Of a DNA stretch of 64,000 nucleotides, positions 18,401-27,877 are shown piece after piece (within the stretch, counting starts at the first letter, position 1; every line of letters starts with the position of its first letter). The position numbers and the translations under genes were made by a program. Source of the DNA: Chitinophaga agri (GTDB lineage: Bacteria > Bacteroidota > Bacteroidia > Chitinophagales > Chitinophagaceae); contig NZ_CP048113.1 in the NCBI RefSeq assembly GCF_010093065.1, positions 2,356,001-2,420,000 on the forward strand. The letters run 5' to 3'. A model generated the notes under the pieces. The model did no database searches. It was not told the origin of the DNA and saw only the letters and a list, made by a program, of their open reading frames with translations.

Positions 18401-20899
18401 TATCCAATTCACATTCATCGCATCACTCGGACCGTTATTGCTAATGGTCACGGTATATACTACATCTTCACCAGGAGCTAAAGTAGTAACGGCCGTCGTC
18501 TTCGTTACCTGTATATCTGCTTCAGGAGCCGCGGTGATCGCCGGTGTTGTGCTGGTATTATCAGCAGGCGTGTGATCATCCGGAGAGCTTGCGCTGGCCG
18601 TGTTTTGCAGGTTACCGGTGAAGCCGGAAGGAATTGTTACCGTTACCGTGTAGGTAACCACCGCATTAGCCGGCAATGTAGCTATTGTTTGATCGATATT
18701 CCCGGTTCCACCTGCAGCAGGTAAAGTACCCGTACCGGTGGTGAAAGCAGCGGTCCATGCGGTAATTGTAGTACCGGCAGGTGCATTATCTGTAACATGC
18801 ACACCTGTAGCGGGTGTAGGGGAGTTATTCGCTACTGTAAATGTATATGCCACTGTTCTACCAGGAACATAAGTGGTAGCAGTGGTTGTCTTGGTGACAA
18901 CAACGTTCGCGCTTGGCAATGCTGTTACACTGGTGTTATATTTAATATTATTACAGGTCTCAGTCGTACCGCCGTTCTTACATTCGACATGCGGATCAGT
19001 GGGAGGTACGGATGCATCCGGGTTGGTTGCATCGGGGTCAGTTACGTCTTTCGGACGCATGATGCTACTCTCAAGATTGATAGCACCACTTGCAGTAGCC
19101 GTACCCGTAACTGTGAAGGTGATGATACAGCCATTAGGCATGTCCAGGAGTGCAGCATAGTTACCGGAAGCATCAACAGCAGGATTGACAACACTACCAC
19201 AACCGGTGGAATATGTCACATTGGAGAGGCTGCCGATAGCGAAATTAGAAGGTGCCTTTATCGCAAAAGGCGCACCGGTCACATCACTGGGACCATTGTT
19301 GACAACAGTAACCGTATAGCTTACAGTTTGTCCTACGTACATCTGCGTGGTGCCTGGTACAGTAGTAGTGATACCCTGCACCGCCAGATCAGCCTGAACG
19401 ATATTCAGTGAAGTATTCCTGGAAGCAATGTCACCCAGCACATAGGTCCAGGTATCCATTGTTCTGTTGTTACCGAAATTGGAGCCCCATTTATGGCCAT
19501 TTGTGTTACTGGATAGACCTGTTCCTTCGTTACCATTAATAAGCGGATTACTGGCAGTAGCATCAACAGTGAAAGTAGAATCCGCCCAGTATACGATGTC
19601 TGATTCCACAGTCACATTATCAGTTGCCATCTGCTCAATGATCAGACCATTAAAGTTGTCTTCCACATCGATAAAAGGAAAGTGGATCTCAGAACCCTGT
19701 AACTGTACATTAGCCGTAACATTGGCAGTACCTAATGAAGGCGACACATTGGCGCCGTCCTTGCCATCCCAGAAAACACTGTTAGGGCCAGCGAGTGCTG
19801 TACCCGTCATTTTTCTGGTCACAAATGACCCTGTACCCTGTAACGTAATACGATACGTTCCGGTTGTATTGGCGTTAAAAGTGATATAGGCACCTTTACG
19901 GCTTACCTGTCCGGAAGTTCCTTCCACGCCGTCCACAGCAATGTTGGAGATCGTAGGTACGACTCTTGCCGGATTCAGCCAGACTGTTTTTCCGCCTGCC
20001 ATGGGTGCCGTCGCTGGCATTGTTTTATCAGGCGCCTGGTAAAACATTTTCTGCGTTACACTGATCGTACCATCATCTTTTCTCGGGTCCCAGGTGTAAA
20101 CATTCGTACCCAGGTTGATACCATCGACACTTTTATATAATGGCAGGTCACTATCAGCGCCTGATTTAGTCAGACCTCTGTTATTGACAAAACCAACGAA
20201 ACCAAGTCCATTGGAGCCGTTGTTATTTACTTTAAAAACATAACCATCTTTTGTAAGTACCCATAGCTTACCACGGTAATCACCATACTGCACGTACATG
20301 TTCAGTACGTTGGTATAGACCCTGCCGGGCTTTATTACACCACCACTGGTCCTGACAGTGATATCCCATGCACAGATCGCACTACTGGAGGGAGATTGGG
20401 TCCAGGCGGCGTCTGCCTGCCAGTTGGCGCCTACCCCTTCCTGAAGGTTATTGGCGGGGCTTGTAGAGAGCAGTTCTACTTTCCACAAACCTGTCTGACC
20501 GGCTCCGACCACACGGGTGAAAGGCGTATAACCTGATCCCGACCAGGGACCAGCCAGCTCCTGTGTCCTGTTGGCAATGTTGCCCACCGTTGCCGATCCT
20601 GTTGTGGAAGAATACACGGTACCATCAGGTGCCGTAAAAATGATCTGCCCTGAGCCAATTCCCTGGGCACTACTGGCGGCAGCAAGCGTCTCACCTGCAA
20701 GCATATATGCATAGTGGACACCTGTGGTGGTAAGGGGCCATCCGCCTTTGGTTGCGCTGGACGAGACGAGGCATGCGCGCCCGCCTCCTGCACCGGCCGG
20801 ATACAAATCCTTTGATCCTTCGGCATGGCTTTTCTGTGTGGTGAATAAGCCAGAAAGGAGTAACAAAAAGGCAAATTTTGCTTTGTAAAATTTATCCAT
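12437..20899 (-). CDS. Giant DUF11-repeat surface protein with gliding-type T9SS sorting domain
   Basis: A 2820-residue exported protein. Layout: signal peptide (about 1-26); unique N-terminal region to about residue 500, with YWADSTF- and TNGHKWGSNFGN-containing segments typical of such adhesins; sixteen DUF11-type beta repeats (about 502-2634), each starting KADIxVxKxTxxTxFxPGEDVxYT and containing VTNNGPSDAxNVxVxDNAPxGT; an Ig/cadherin-like domain with HGTIIINEDGTVVYTPEQGY (about 2640-2735); and the C-terminal type B sorting domain (VPNVITPNGDGSNDK, YNRWNNVLY). The sorting domain means export by T9SS and surface display, or release. The partner genes porP/sprF and ompA follow. An adhesin or gliding role is inferred from architecture and the SprB-SprF parallel; no ligand can be named. 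Frames open on the opposite strand are low-complexity shadows of the repeats. Confidence 0.93.
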   Translation of the reverse strand: MDKFYKAKFAFLLLLSGLFTTQKSHAEGSKDLYPAGAGGGRACLVSSSATKGGWPLTTTGVHYAYMLAGETLAAASSAQGIGSGQIIFTAPDGTVYSSTTGSATVGNIANRTQELAGPWSGSGYTPFTRVVGAGQTGLWKVELLSTSPANNLQEGVGANWQADAAWTQSPSSSAICAWDITVRTSGGVIKPGRVYTNVLNMYVQYGDYRGKLWVLTKDGYVFKVNNNGSNGLGFVGFVNNRGLTKSGADSDLPLYKSVDGINLGTNVYTWDPRKDDGTISVTQKMFYQAPDKTMPATAPMAGGKTVWLNPARVVPTISNIAVDGVEGTSGQVSRKGAYITFNANTTGTYRITLQGTGSFVTRKMTGTALAGPNSVFWDGKDGANVSPSLGTANVTANVQLQGSEIHFPFIDVEDNFNGLIIEQMATDNVTVESDIVYWADSTFTVDATASNPLINGNEGTGLSSNTNGHKWGSNFGNNRTMDTWTYVLGDIASRNTSLNIVQADLAVQGITTTVPGTTQMYVGQTVSYTVTVVNNGPSDVTGAPFAIKAPSNFAIGSLSNVTYSTGCGSVVNPAVDASGNYAALLDMPNGCIITFTVTGTATASGAINLESSIMRPKDVTDPDATNPDASVPPTDPHVECKNGGTTETCNNIKYNTSVTALPSANVVVTKTTTATTYVPGRTVAYTFTVANNSPTPATGVHVTDNAPAGTTITAWTAAFTTGTGTLPAAGGTGNIDQTIATLPANAVVTYTVTVTIPSGFTGNLQNTASASSPDDHTPADNTSTTPAITAAPEADIQVTKTTAVTTLAPGEDVVYTVTISNNGPSDAMNVNWIDNAPTNTTIVAWNVVSTVGNVTLSANSGLGQINQTIPSMPSGSSVTYAVTVRTSGTFSGNLVNTASASSPATDNTPANNTATTTPIAANPRADVAISKSTAATSFAPGEDVTYTIVVTNNGTWDAPAVHVTDNAPVGTIIKSWTAVANPATITLPATSGSGNIDQTIASLPNGGQAVYSVTVSTPSNFTGTLSNTAAVTTTATDDNTANNTATTTPISPAPRTDVAVVATSTGTTYTPGEEYTYTVKITNNGPSDAKNVHLVNNAPAGTVIKEWVATATGTVTLPAVSGAGNIDEIIASLAPGEEVTYTIVVTTYANTTGNLSNTATVTNDVTDNVTANNTSTSSLTPAPKADIVVVKSTTATTFASGEDVVYTFTVTNNGPSDAANVVVTDNAPTGTTITSWSAAVTTGSVTLPAASGTGNISQTILNMPNGAVVTYTVTVATPSSFTGSLSNTAAASSDATDNTPANNNSTTPGITPTSKADIAVVKSTTATTFAPGEDVVYTITVTNNGPSNAANVVVTDNAPAGTTIKSWSAAVTTGTVTLPATSGTGNINQTIASVPNAAVVTYTVTVATSSGFTGSLSNTASASSDATDPAPANNSSTTPGITPASKADIVVVKSTTATSFAPGEDVVYTITVANNGPSDAANVVVTDNAPAGTTIKSWTAAVTTGTVVLPATAGTGNISQTIANLSSGALVTYTVTIATPSSFTGNLSNTAAATSDATDNTPGNNTSSTPGIPAAPKADIAVVKATTATTFAPGEDVTYTITVTNNGPSDAANVVVTDNAPTGTTITSWTAAVTNGTVTLPATSGTGNISQTILNMPNGAVVTYTVTVATPSGFTGSLSNTANASSDATDNTPGNNSSTTTSITPAPKADVSVVKSTAATTFAPGENVTYTITVSNNGPSDAANVKVIDNAPTGTSIQSWSAAVTNGTVTLPATSGTGNINQTIAKVPNGAVVTYTVTIATPSGFTGNLSNTATVSSDATDNTPANNTSTTPGIPAVAKADIQVVKATAATTYVPGKDVVYTIKVSNNGPSDAADVNVKDAAPAGTTISAWSASVTTGTVTLPNANGTGNLNETIAKMPNGAAVTYTVTLHVNANVTGNLTNTASATTTAIDNVPANNSSTTPPITGTRQVDLVVVKATADAALANYTPGTAIDYTITVTNNGPSDAQNVTVKDVAPAGTTIRSWTATVVSGNATPAHMNGAFGLDEVINTMSAGSVVKYDLKLETPSSFKGSISNTAVVGSDVTDANPADNTSTTKTLIPAISADVEVMKTLKDAAQTTFKPGDQVFYYITIKNNGPSDASNVNVKDVAPAGTNIFYWGVNILNGTVTLPNRNGNTDINETIAVLPAGAVIRYEVGVQVHADHTGNLTNTATVSSTTPDSSTGNNTSTSPALTDAAKADVAITKKLEDATQTSTIAGKPLVYVITVTNNGTDAAALVHVKDVAPAGTTIGVWTATVVNGAADLKDVSGTGDLDAVITSLPAGAVVDYHVTVLLPDNYSAAMISNTATANSQTADPVTTNNTTTTPALPVTAAADLQIAKTTSEQAYVPGRTIVYTIDVTNAGPSAAQHVNVKDIAPAGTTISAWTATVTNGAVTLPHSNGTGDLDETIVTMSANTAVRYSVTVSVPVDFRGDISNTATVSSTTTDKDQTNNTSTTAALKPIEAADLEVTKQLKDPSQQHFVAGNEVVYLITVKNNGPAPATKVNIRDLAPAGTTIAAWTATVTNGTVTLPNASGTGDLNETIALMPDQSVVTYEVVVKTPETFQGALVNTVDVSSETSDPAPTCAACTAPAVAAEPLPEADQDDYGDVRADNPVTIPVLKNDKPGDVATPLNPKSVEIVQQPAHGTIIINEDGTVVYTPEQGYNGPDSFTYRVQDEHGSWSNVATVNMNIVPDEINVPNVITPNGDGSNDKLVIKGLNKFVQNEIVIYNRWNNVLYRKQNYQGEWDGQGLNAGTYYYTLKGLDANGQWHTYNGYIMLLR
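12998..19396 (-). repeat. Sixteen tandem DUF11-coding repeats, mostly 393 bp
   Basis: Unit starts (minus strand) are at 19396, 18913, 18523, 18130, 17737, 17350, 16957, 16564, 16171, 15778, 15385, 14992, 14590, 14188, 13783 and 13390. Nine of the fifteen measured units are exactly 393 bp (131 codons), including the six consecutive ones from 17350 to 14992. The others are 483, 390, 387, 402, 402 and 405 bp. Middle units are the most alike, the outer ones the most diverged. Confidence 0.9.
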
Positions 20900-21387
20900 C
20901 TGTATTGAATAAGTGAATCAATATCTCCGCCGGCTGTCTCCGTACGGAAATAGTTTTCCTATCAGGAACATCAGGTCCCTGCAAGTATGTAGAATTGTGT
21001 TGCGATAATAACGGCATGTACAGGCACATAGGATACACGTCAGGTATGTCCTTTACATTTCTCTTTCCGTCTAAGGTTCTCTTTACATCACGGGTTTCCT
21101 GTTCACAGGATCGGGTTTTGTAAGTTTTCTCTTATCAACAACATAGTATCTTAATCGTATTCTCGGTATAGTATCTTTGGTAGCTACACAGAACTCCCTT
21201 AAAAAAGGATATTTCTGCGGGACAAAAGTAACTCATACCAACTACAGAGATGCATAGTAAATATTTGACATGTTTGTAGTACTATTACTACACGCTGTCG
21301 CCGGGCACTACAAAACAAATTATTCTAACTTTGACGGATATGCCAAAAACCGGCTAGTAACCATATACCTATTTATATCCATAGTGA
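20900..21387. other. 488-bp divergent intergenic region between giant surface gene and LuxR-type regulator
   Basis: No gene seen. It is AT-rich and contains candidate plus-strand -7 boxes TATCTTTG (21172-21179) and TAACTTTG (21326-21333) for the regulator. A minus-strand candidate TACTTTTG (complement of 21223-21230) would leave the surface gene a leader of about 315 nt. None has a convincing TTTG -33 element, so start sites are uncertain. Confidence 0.4.
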
Positions 21388-21993
21388 ATGAACTATATCC
21401 TGATTACCCATGAACCCACCATCAAGCGTTGTGGCCTGTCTCAGATTATTTCCATGCTACCCGCACCGGTAACCGTATTGATGATGGAAACAACAGCCGA
21501 AATGATATCTGCTATGCAACGACAATCATTTGACCTGCTCATATTAAGCAAACACCTGCCCGGGAACGATACCAGTCTGATGAGGATGGTAAGGGAAAAA
21601 TATCCGGCTACAAAAATGCTGCTCTTCTCTTCCCGCGAGGAAAAACAGGTGATGGTGGATGGTCTGTTTGAAACAGCGGACGCGTATCTCAGTAAGCATT
21701 CCACAGAAGAAGATATTATGCTGGCCCTCTCCGCACTGGTACCAGGACGTCCGCGTATAGCACCATTGAGACCTGCATTTACCAATCCGCTGGAACAGCT
21801 TTCTGCCCGGGAAATTGAAGTCATGAATTTGCTCTCGCAGGGGCTGCCGCTACTTAAAATAGCAGCTCAGCTAAAATTACAGCTGACCACAGTCAGCACC
21901 TATAAGACACGGATCTTTAAGAAGCTGGAAATCAACTCCATCGTTGAACTACTGGAGAAGATGAACATCTATGGCGCACGTAAGTTCGCTTAG
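21388..21993 (+). CDS. LuxR/NarL-type response regulator with degenerate receiver
   Basis: A 201-residue protein: N-terminal receiver-like domain (1-120) and a C-terminal LuxR helix-turn-helix (about 135-195; LSAREIEVMNLLSQGLPLLKIAAQL, TVSTYKTRIFKKL). In the receiver the phospho-acceptor Asp is replaced: the strand reads FDLLILSKHLPGND, placing Ser54 where Asp belongs, and the N-terminal acidic pair is His8-Glu9. The conserved Lys (AYLSKH) remains. It is therefore probably controlled by something other than phosphorylation. It is divergent from the giant surface gene and is a candidate regulator of it. No histidine kinase is adjacent. Confidence 0.85.
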   Translation: MNYILITHEPTIKRCGLSQIISMLPAPVTVLMMETTAEMISAMQRQSFDLLILSKHLPGNDTSLMRMVREKYPATKMLLFSSREEKQVMVDGLFETADAYLSKHSTEEDIMLALSALVPGRPRIAPLRPAFTNPLEQLSAREIEVMNLLSQGLPLLKIAAQLKLQLTTVSTYKTRIFKKLEINSIVELLEKMNIYGARKFA

Positions 21994-21998
21994 TAGTG

Positions 21999-22021
21999 AA
22001 AGCCCCTGTAGCAGGGGCTTT
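21999..22021 (+). terminator. Hairpin after the LuxR-type regulator
   Basis: A 10-bp perfect stem AAAGCCCCTG/CAGGGGCTTT with a 3-base loop, starting 5 bp after the stop. The T-run is short (CTTTCC). Confidence 0.7.
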
Positions 22022-22133
22022 CCTATGATAAATTAAATTTCTATCATTTGAATAATAGTTTTAACTTCATAGTCTGTCCGTAACCCCGGTTTACATCATA
22101 ACATATTATTTACGCCCCAAAAATCCCCGTTCA

Positions 22134-22523
22134 ATGGAAAAGCCATTAAGAATAGTCATTTATCTTGTTCTTGCCTTTACTGTTATCAACGCAGTCATTA
22201 CTTTCTTTGAGAAAAGCCAGTTAAAACAAATACAGAGAAACATAGAAGCCTCCCAAAGAAATATTGACACTGCACTGAACTACATTAATGCGTCGCGTGC
22301 AGGACTGGACTCTCTGCAAGGTGATGTAGATAAGTTTAAATACTACATCAAAAACATTCAGACGAATGTCTCTATTCTTAATACCAAAAAAGAAATAGAG
22401 GAAGCTAAGTCCAATGCCAGACTAAAAGATTCCATCGTTATTCTGAAAGAGAAAGTGCAAGGTTTCCAGCAGGAACTGAAAGCGACAGACAGTCTTCCAC
22501 CAATAGTTGTCAAACCCCTGTAA
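22134..22523 (+). CDS. Small membrane-anchored coiled-coil protein, function unknown
   Basis: A 129-residue protein that I do not recognise. It has one N-terminal membrane helix (about residues 7-24, IVIYLVLAFTVINAVITFF), followed by a long heptad-patterned helical region (about 28-115) rich in Gln, Asn, Lys and Glu, and a short proline-containing tail. The stop is 15 bp before the next gene, which encodes a coiled-coil protein with the membrane helix at the opposite end; the two probably form one operon and may interact. Confidence 0.7.
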   Translation: MEKPLRIVIYLVLAFTVINAVITFFEKSQLKQIQRNIEASQRNIDTALNYINASRAGLDSLQGDVDKFKYYIKNIQTNVSILNTKKEIEEAKSNARLKDSIVILKEKVQGFQQELKATDSLPPIVVKPL

Positions 22524-22538
22524 ACAGACATAAGACAT

Positions 22539-23114
22539 ATGAAACCATTATCTATCCACCACAAGCTGCTGCTTGCCATCTGCTGTTGCCTTGCCATGCA
22601 GCAAGCCTATAGCCAGGGTACGCTAAAAACATTTAAAGACAGCTCCGGCACTAATGTATACAGTATTTACAGGGGGGATACCCTGTTGATTCAATGTGAT
22701 ACTGCATTTGTTGTAAACAAGAACACCCTCAGCATCTATAAGAAGTTTTACGACAAAACACGCCAGAACAACTCCTCCTTCAAAGGTATCATGGACAGCT
22801 ACGAGCATATGATACACGAGCAGGATACCATGCTCAGGGTAAAGGAATTCTACTATCAGCAACTGAAACAGCAGATGGATTCCGTTACTAATAACTCGCT
22901 TGCCTTTATGGACAAAACAAGCCTGAGTCTGCAGGGCATCTCTTCCTCACTCGATAAAGCCACTACAAGCCTCGTTGAAACACAGCGGTTACTCGAAGAC
23001 TCCAGGAAAATGCTGGAAGAGGAACGTAAAAAGCGTAACTCCCGGGCAATCAAATTTGGTATAGGAGGCGCCGTGATCGGTGCATTGATCACCGCACTGA
23101 TTACGGCGAATTAA
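22539..23114 (+). CDS. Exported coiled-coil protein with C-terminal membrane helix, function unknown
   Basis: A 191-residue protein that I do not recognise. A signal peptide (about 1-26, LLAICCCLAMQQAYSQG) is followed by a short beta-like region (TNVYSIYRGDTLLIQCDTAFVVNK), a long coiled coil (about 65-165; includes LSLQGISSSLDKATTSLVETQ) and a glycine-rich C-terminal membrane helix (about 170-188, FGIGGAVIGALITALI). It is predicted to lie in the periplasm with a C-terminal anchor. It is second in an operon with the preceding coiled-coil gene. Confidence 0.7.
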   Translation: MKPLSIHHKLLLAICCCLAMQQAYSQGTLKTFKDSSGTNVYSIYRGDTLLIQCDTAFVVNKNTLSIYKKFYDKTRQNNSSFKGIMDSYEHMIHEQDTMLRVKEFYYQQLKQQMDSVTNNSLAFMDKTSLSLQGISSSLDKATTSLVETQRLLEDSRKMLEEERKKRNSRAIKFGIGGAVIGALITALITAN

Positions 23115-23243
23115 GCGTTCAACCCCCACTATCCTATTCTGTATGGACCTGTGCTGGCGCTGCCGCCCTCCTTGGATGTGTCAGCAGGTACAGATGGAGT
23201 ATCGATAACCTGTTCTAAGTCTTTTCATTTTTGCGCTTAATAT

Positions 23244-23276
23244 AAGCCTGCCGGTGTAATTGCCGGCAGGCTTTTT
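23244..23276 (+). terminator. Strong rho-independent terminator
   Basis: An 11-bp perfect stem AAGCCTGCCGG/CCGGCAGGCTT with an 8-base loop followed by TTTTATTG. It is 130 bp after the second coiled-coil gene. Confidence 0.85.
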
Positions 23277-23330
23277 ATTGCCCCGAAAGGCCTAAAAAAG
23301 ATTTTCTATAACTAATTAAACCAACCTGCC

Positions 23331-23351
23331 TATATTTGCGTAACTAGTTAC
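23331..23351 (+). promoter_or_regulatory. -7 box and palindromic operator of the MarR-GNAT gene
   Basis: TATATTTG (23331-23338) matches TAnnTTTG. It is followed immediately by the perfect 12-bp palindrome GTAACTAGTTAC (23340-23351), which would cover the transcription start, 27 bp before the ATG. The position is right for autorepression by the MarR domain encoded downstream. Confidence 0.5.
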
Positions 23352-23377
23352 ATAATTATTTACATAATCTCCCAGTT

Positions 23378-24328
23378 ATGAGCTTTTACGACACTATCGG
23401 CAAACTGGCACTTGGCAGCAGACTTCGCCAGCTGACCGACATGATCACAGAAGATGCCACACAGATCTACGGGTTATATGACATTGATATGAACCCCAAA
23501 TGGTTCCCGGTGTTCTATGTCCTGTCCAAAGGAGAAGCGAAGACCATCACCGCTATGGCGAAAGAGATCGGCCACTCCCACCCTTCCGTGAGTAAGATCA
23601 TCAGTGAAATGGTGGATAAGGGCCTGGTGAAAGAAAAGAAGGATAAAGCCGACGGCCGCCGCAACATGGTTAGCCTGTCAGCCAAAGGAAAGGAGATCAC
23701 CGAAAAGATCGCTGCCCAATACGAAGATGTAAATAATGCTATTGAGGCAATCTCCGCCGATACGCGTCACGACCTCTGGAAGGCCATTGGCGAATGGGAA
23801 TTCCTGCTGGAACAGAAAAGTCTGCTGCGCCGTGTACAGGAGCAAAAGAAGGACCGGGAAAGCCGGAAAGTGCAGATCGTCGTCTACACTCCCGCCTATC
23901 AGCAGGCATTCAAAGACCTGAACGTAGCATGGATCTCGACCTATTTCAAGATGGAAGAAGCCGATTATAAAGCGCTTGATAATCCGCAGGGATATATACT
24001 GGACAAAGGCGGTCATATCCTCGTTGCTTTATATGAAGATAAACCAGTAGGTGTGTGCGCCCTGATCAAAATGAACGATCCGGAGTACGACTATGAACTG
24101 GCTAAGATGGCAGTATCTCCCGCTGCTCAGGGCAAAAGCATTGGCTGGTTACTGGGCAGTGCCATCCTGGAAAAAGCCCGTTCACTGGGTGCAAAAAAGG
24201 TATACCTGGAAAGTAATACCATCCTCAAACCAGCCATCAGCCTGTATCACAAACTGGGATTTGAACGGGTGATCGGTCATACTTCACCATACGAACGCTG
24301 CAACATACAGATGGAGAGAGTGTTATAA
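23378..24328 (+). CDS. MarR-type regulator fused to GNAT acetyltransferase
   Basis: A 316-residue two-domain protein. Residues about 30-140 are a winged helix of the MarR family (ITAMAKEIGHSHPSVSKIISEMVDKGLVKEKKDKADGRR is its recognition helix and wing). Residues about 155-316 are a GNAT N-acetyltransferase with the acetyl-CoA loop AVSPAAQGKSIGWLLGSAIL and the C-terminal YHKLGFERV. The fusion is known in Bacteroidota and other bacteria; substrate is unknown. A palindrome near its promoter may be its operator. Monocistronic, ended by a hairpin. Confidence 0.9.
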   Translation: MSFYDTIGKLALGSRLRQLTDMITEDATQIYGLYDIDMNPKWFPVFYVLSKGEAKTITAMAKEIGHSHPSVSKIISEMVDKGLVKEKKDKADGRRNMVSLSAKGKEITEKIAAQYEDVNNAIEAISADTRHDLWKAIGEWEFLLEQKSLLRRVQEQKKDRESRKVQIVVYTPAYQQAFKDLNVAWISTYFKMEEADYKALDNPQGYILDKGGHILVALYEDKPVGVCALIKMNDPEYDYELAKMAVSPAAQGKSIGWLLGSAILEKARSLGAKKVYLESNTILKPAISLYHKLGFERVIGHTSPYERCNIQMERVL

Positions 24329-24339
24329 GATATTATATC

Positions 24340-24372
24340 CCCGGAAACTATTATTTGTAGTTTCCGGGTTAT
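24340..24372 (+). terminator. Hairpin terminator after the MarR-GNAT gene
   Basis: An 11-bp stem CCCGGAAACTA/TAGTTTCCGGG with a 7-base loop, followed by TTATCTTG, 11 bp after the stop codon. Confidence 0.75.
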
Positions 24373-24388
24373 CTTGTATTTTTCCCCC

Positions 24389-25456
24389 ATGCAACGTAAC
24401 AATATCCTGCTCTATGGAGCAAATGGCTATACCGGCGAACTCATAGCCCGCTATGCCGCCCAATATGGTCTGCAACCCATCCTCGCCGGCAGGAACAAAG
24501 CTGCTGTAGAAGCCCTGGCAAAAGAACTGCAACTACCTTTCCGCATTGTTGAACTGCATGATAGTAATGCCCTCAAAAACGCTCTTGAAGATATTGCCCT
24601 GGTCATCCAGGCCGCCGGCCCCTATCACATCACGGCACAGCCGATGATAGACGCCTGTATCGCTACCCATACCCACTATATTGATCTCAACGGAGATCTC
24701 GATGTATTTGAGCTGCTGCAGGGGTATGATCAGGCGGCAAAGAATAGTGGTATCATGGTATTGCCCGGCGCTGGTTTTGACGTCGTACCTACTGACTGTC
24801 TTGCTCTCTATCTGAAAGAACAGCTACCTGATGCCCACGAACTGACGATCTCCTTTGCTGTCATAGGCAGCGCATTATCCCGTGGTACCTCCATCAGTAC
24901 CCTGCACAAACTCGGTACGCCTGGCGCAATCCGTAAAGCTGGTAAGATTGTCTATGAGCCGATGGGTAAAAAGGGCATGTCTGTGCGTTTCCCCGGTTAC
25001 CGGAAACCTGTATTTGTCATGAGTATTCCCTGGGGAGATATCAGCACCGCCTGGTATTCCACCGGCATTCCCAATATCACGACCTACACTGCCATCAATA
25101 AGTTTGCCTGGTACTTCCTGAAAGGGCAGTCCGTCTTTAACTGGCTACTGAAAACATCCTTCATGCGCAGCATCATCATGGGTATACTCAAAATGCAGTC
25201 TGCCGGACCCGATCAAAATATCCGCGATAAAGCTACCAGTCATATCCGTGGAAAAGTGATCAATAAAAATGGTGCGTGTGTGGAAGCCTGTATGGAGACA
25301 CCTGAAGCGTATTCGCTGACGGCGTTCACCATACTGGTCATTGCAAGGAAAATTATCAACGGGGAATATAAACCCGGGTATCAGACGCCTGCCAGTGCCT
25401 ATGGCGCGGACCTGATCATGGAGATAGATGGTGTAAAACGAACGTTATTAAAATAG
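24389..25456 (+). CDS. Saccharopine dehydrogenase-like NAD(P)-binding protein (trans-acting enoyl reductase type)
   Basis: A 355-residue protein. I chose the ATG at 24389, where the Rossmann motif begins at once (LLYGANGYTGELIARYAA), rather than one five codons upstream. Further marks are VIQAAGPYHITAQPMIDACI, HYIDLNGDLDVF and PGAGFDVVPTDCLALYL, all typical of the saccharopine dehydrogenase-like / trans-acting enoyl reductase family. No membrane protein or lipid operon is adjacent, so the substrate cannot be inferred. A TATCTTG box 20 bp before the ATG could be its -7 element. Confidence 0.82.
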   Translation: MQRNNILLYGANGYTGELIARYAAQYGLQPILAGRNKAAVEALAKELQLPFRIVELHDSNALKNALEDIALVIQAAGPYHITAQPMIDACIATHTHYIDLNGDLDVFELLQGYDQAAKNSGIMVLPGAGFDVVPTDCLALYLKEQLPDAHELTISFAVIGSALSRGTSISTLHKLGTPGAIRKAGKIVYEPMGKKGMSVRFPGYRKPVFVMSIPWGDISTAWYSTGIPNITTYTAINKFAWYFLKGQSVFNWLLKTSFMRSIIMGILKMQSAGPDQNIRDKATSHIRGKVINKNGACVEACMETPEAYSLTAFTILVIARKIINGEYKPGYQTPASAYGADLIMEIDGVKRTLLK

Positions 25457-25462
25457 ACATTA

Positions 25463-25492
25463 AAAAAGCCCGCTGGTAGCAGCGGGCTTTTT
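25463..25492. terminator. Bidirectional terminator between convergent genes
   Basis: A 13-bp perfect stem AAAAAGCCCGCTG/CAGCGGGCTTTTT with a 4-base loop, carrying T-runs in both orientations and lying 6 bp after the plus gene and 3 bp before the GH97 stop. Confidence 0.9.
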
Positions 25493-25495
25493 ACT

Positions 25496-27793
<2,298 letters not shown>

Positions 27794-27877
27794 CTAATTC
27801 CCACTGCTGATCCCGGCGGGTATATTTCTGGCAAAAATGTTGTGAACACTTAGCGTATCATCAAAACCTCATCAGCA

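Noticed and set aside
12998..19396. Tandem repeats considered as a CRISPR array.
   Set aside because: Units are 393 bp, in frame and protein-coding.
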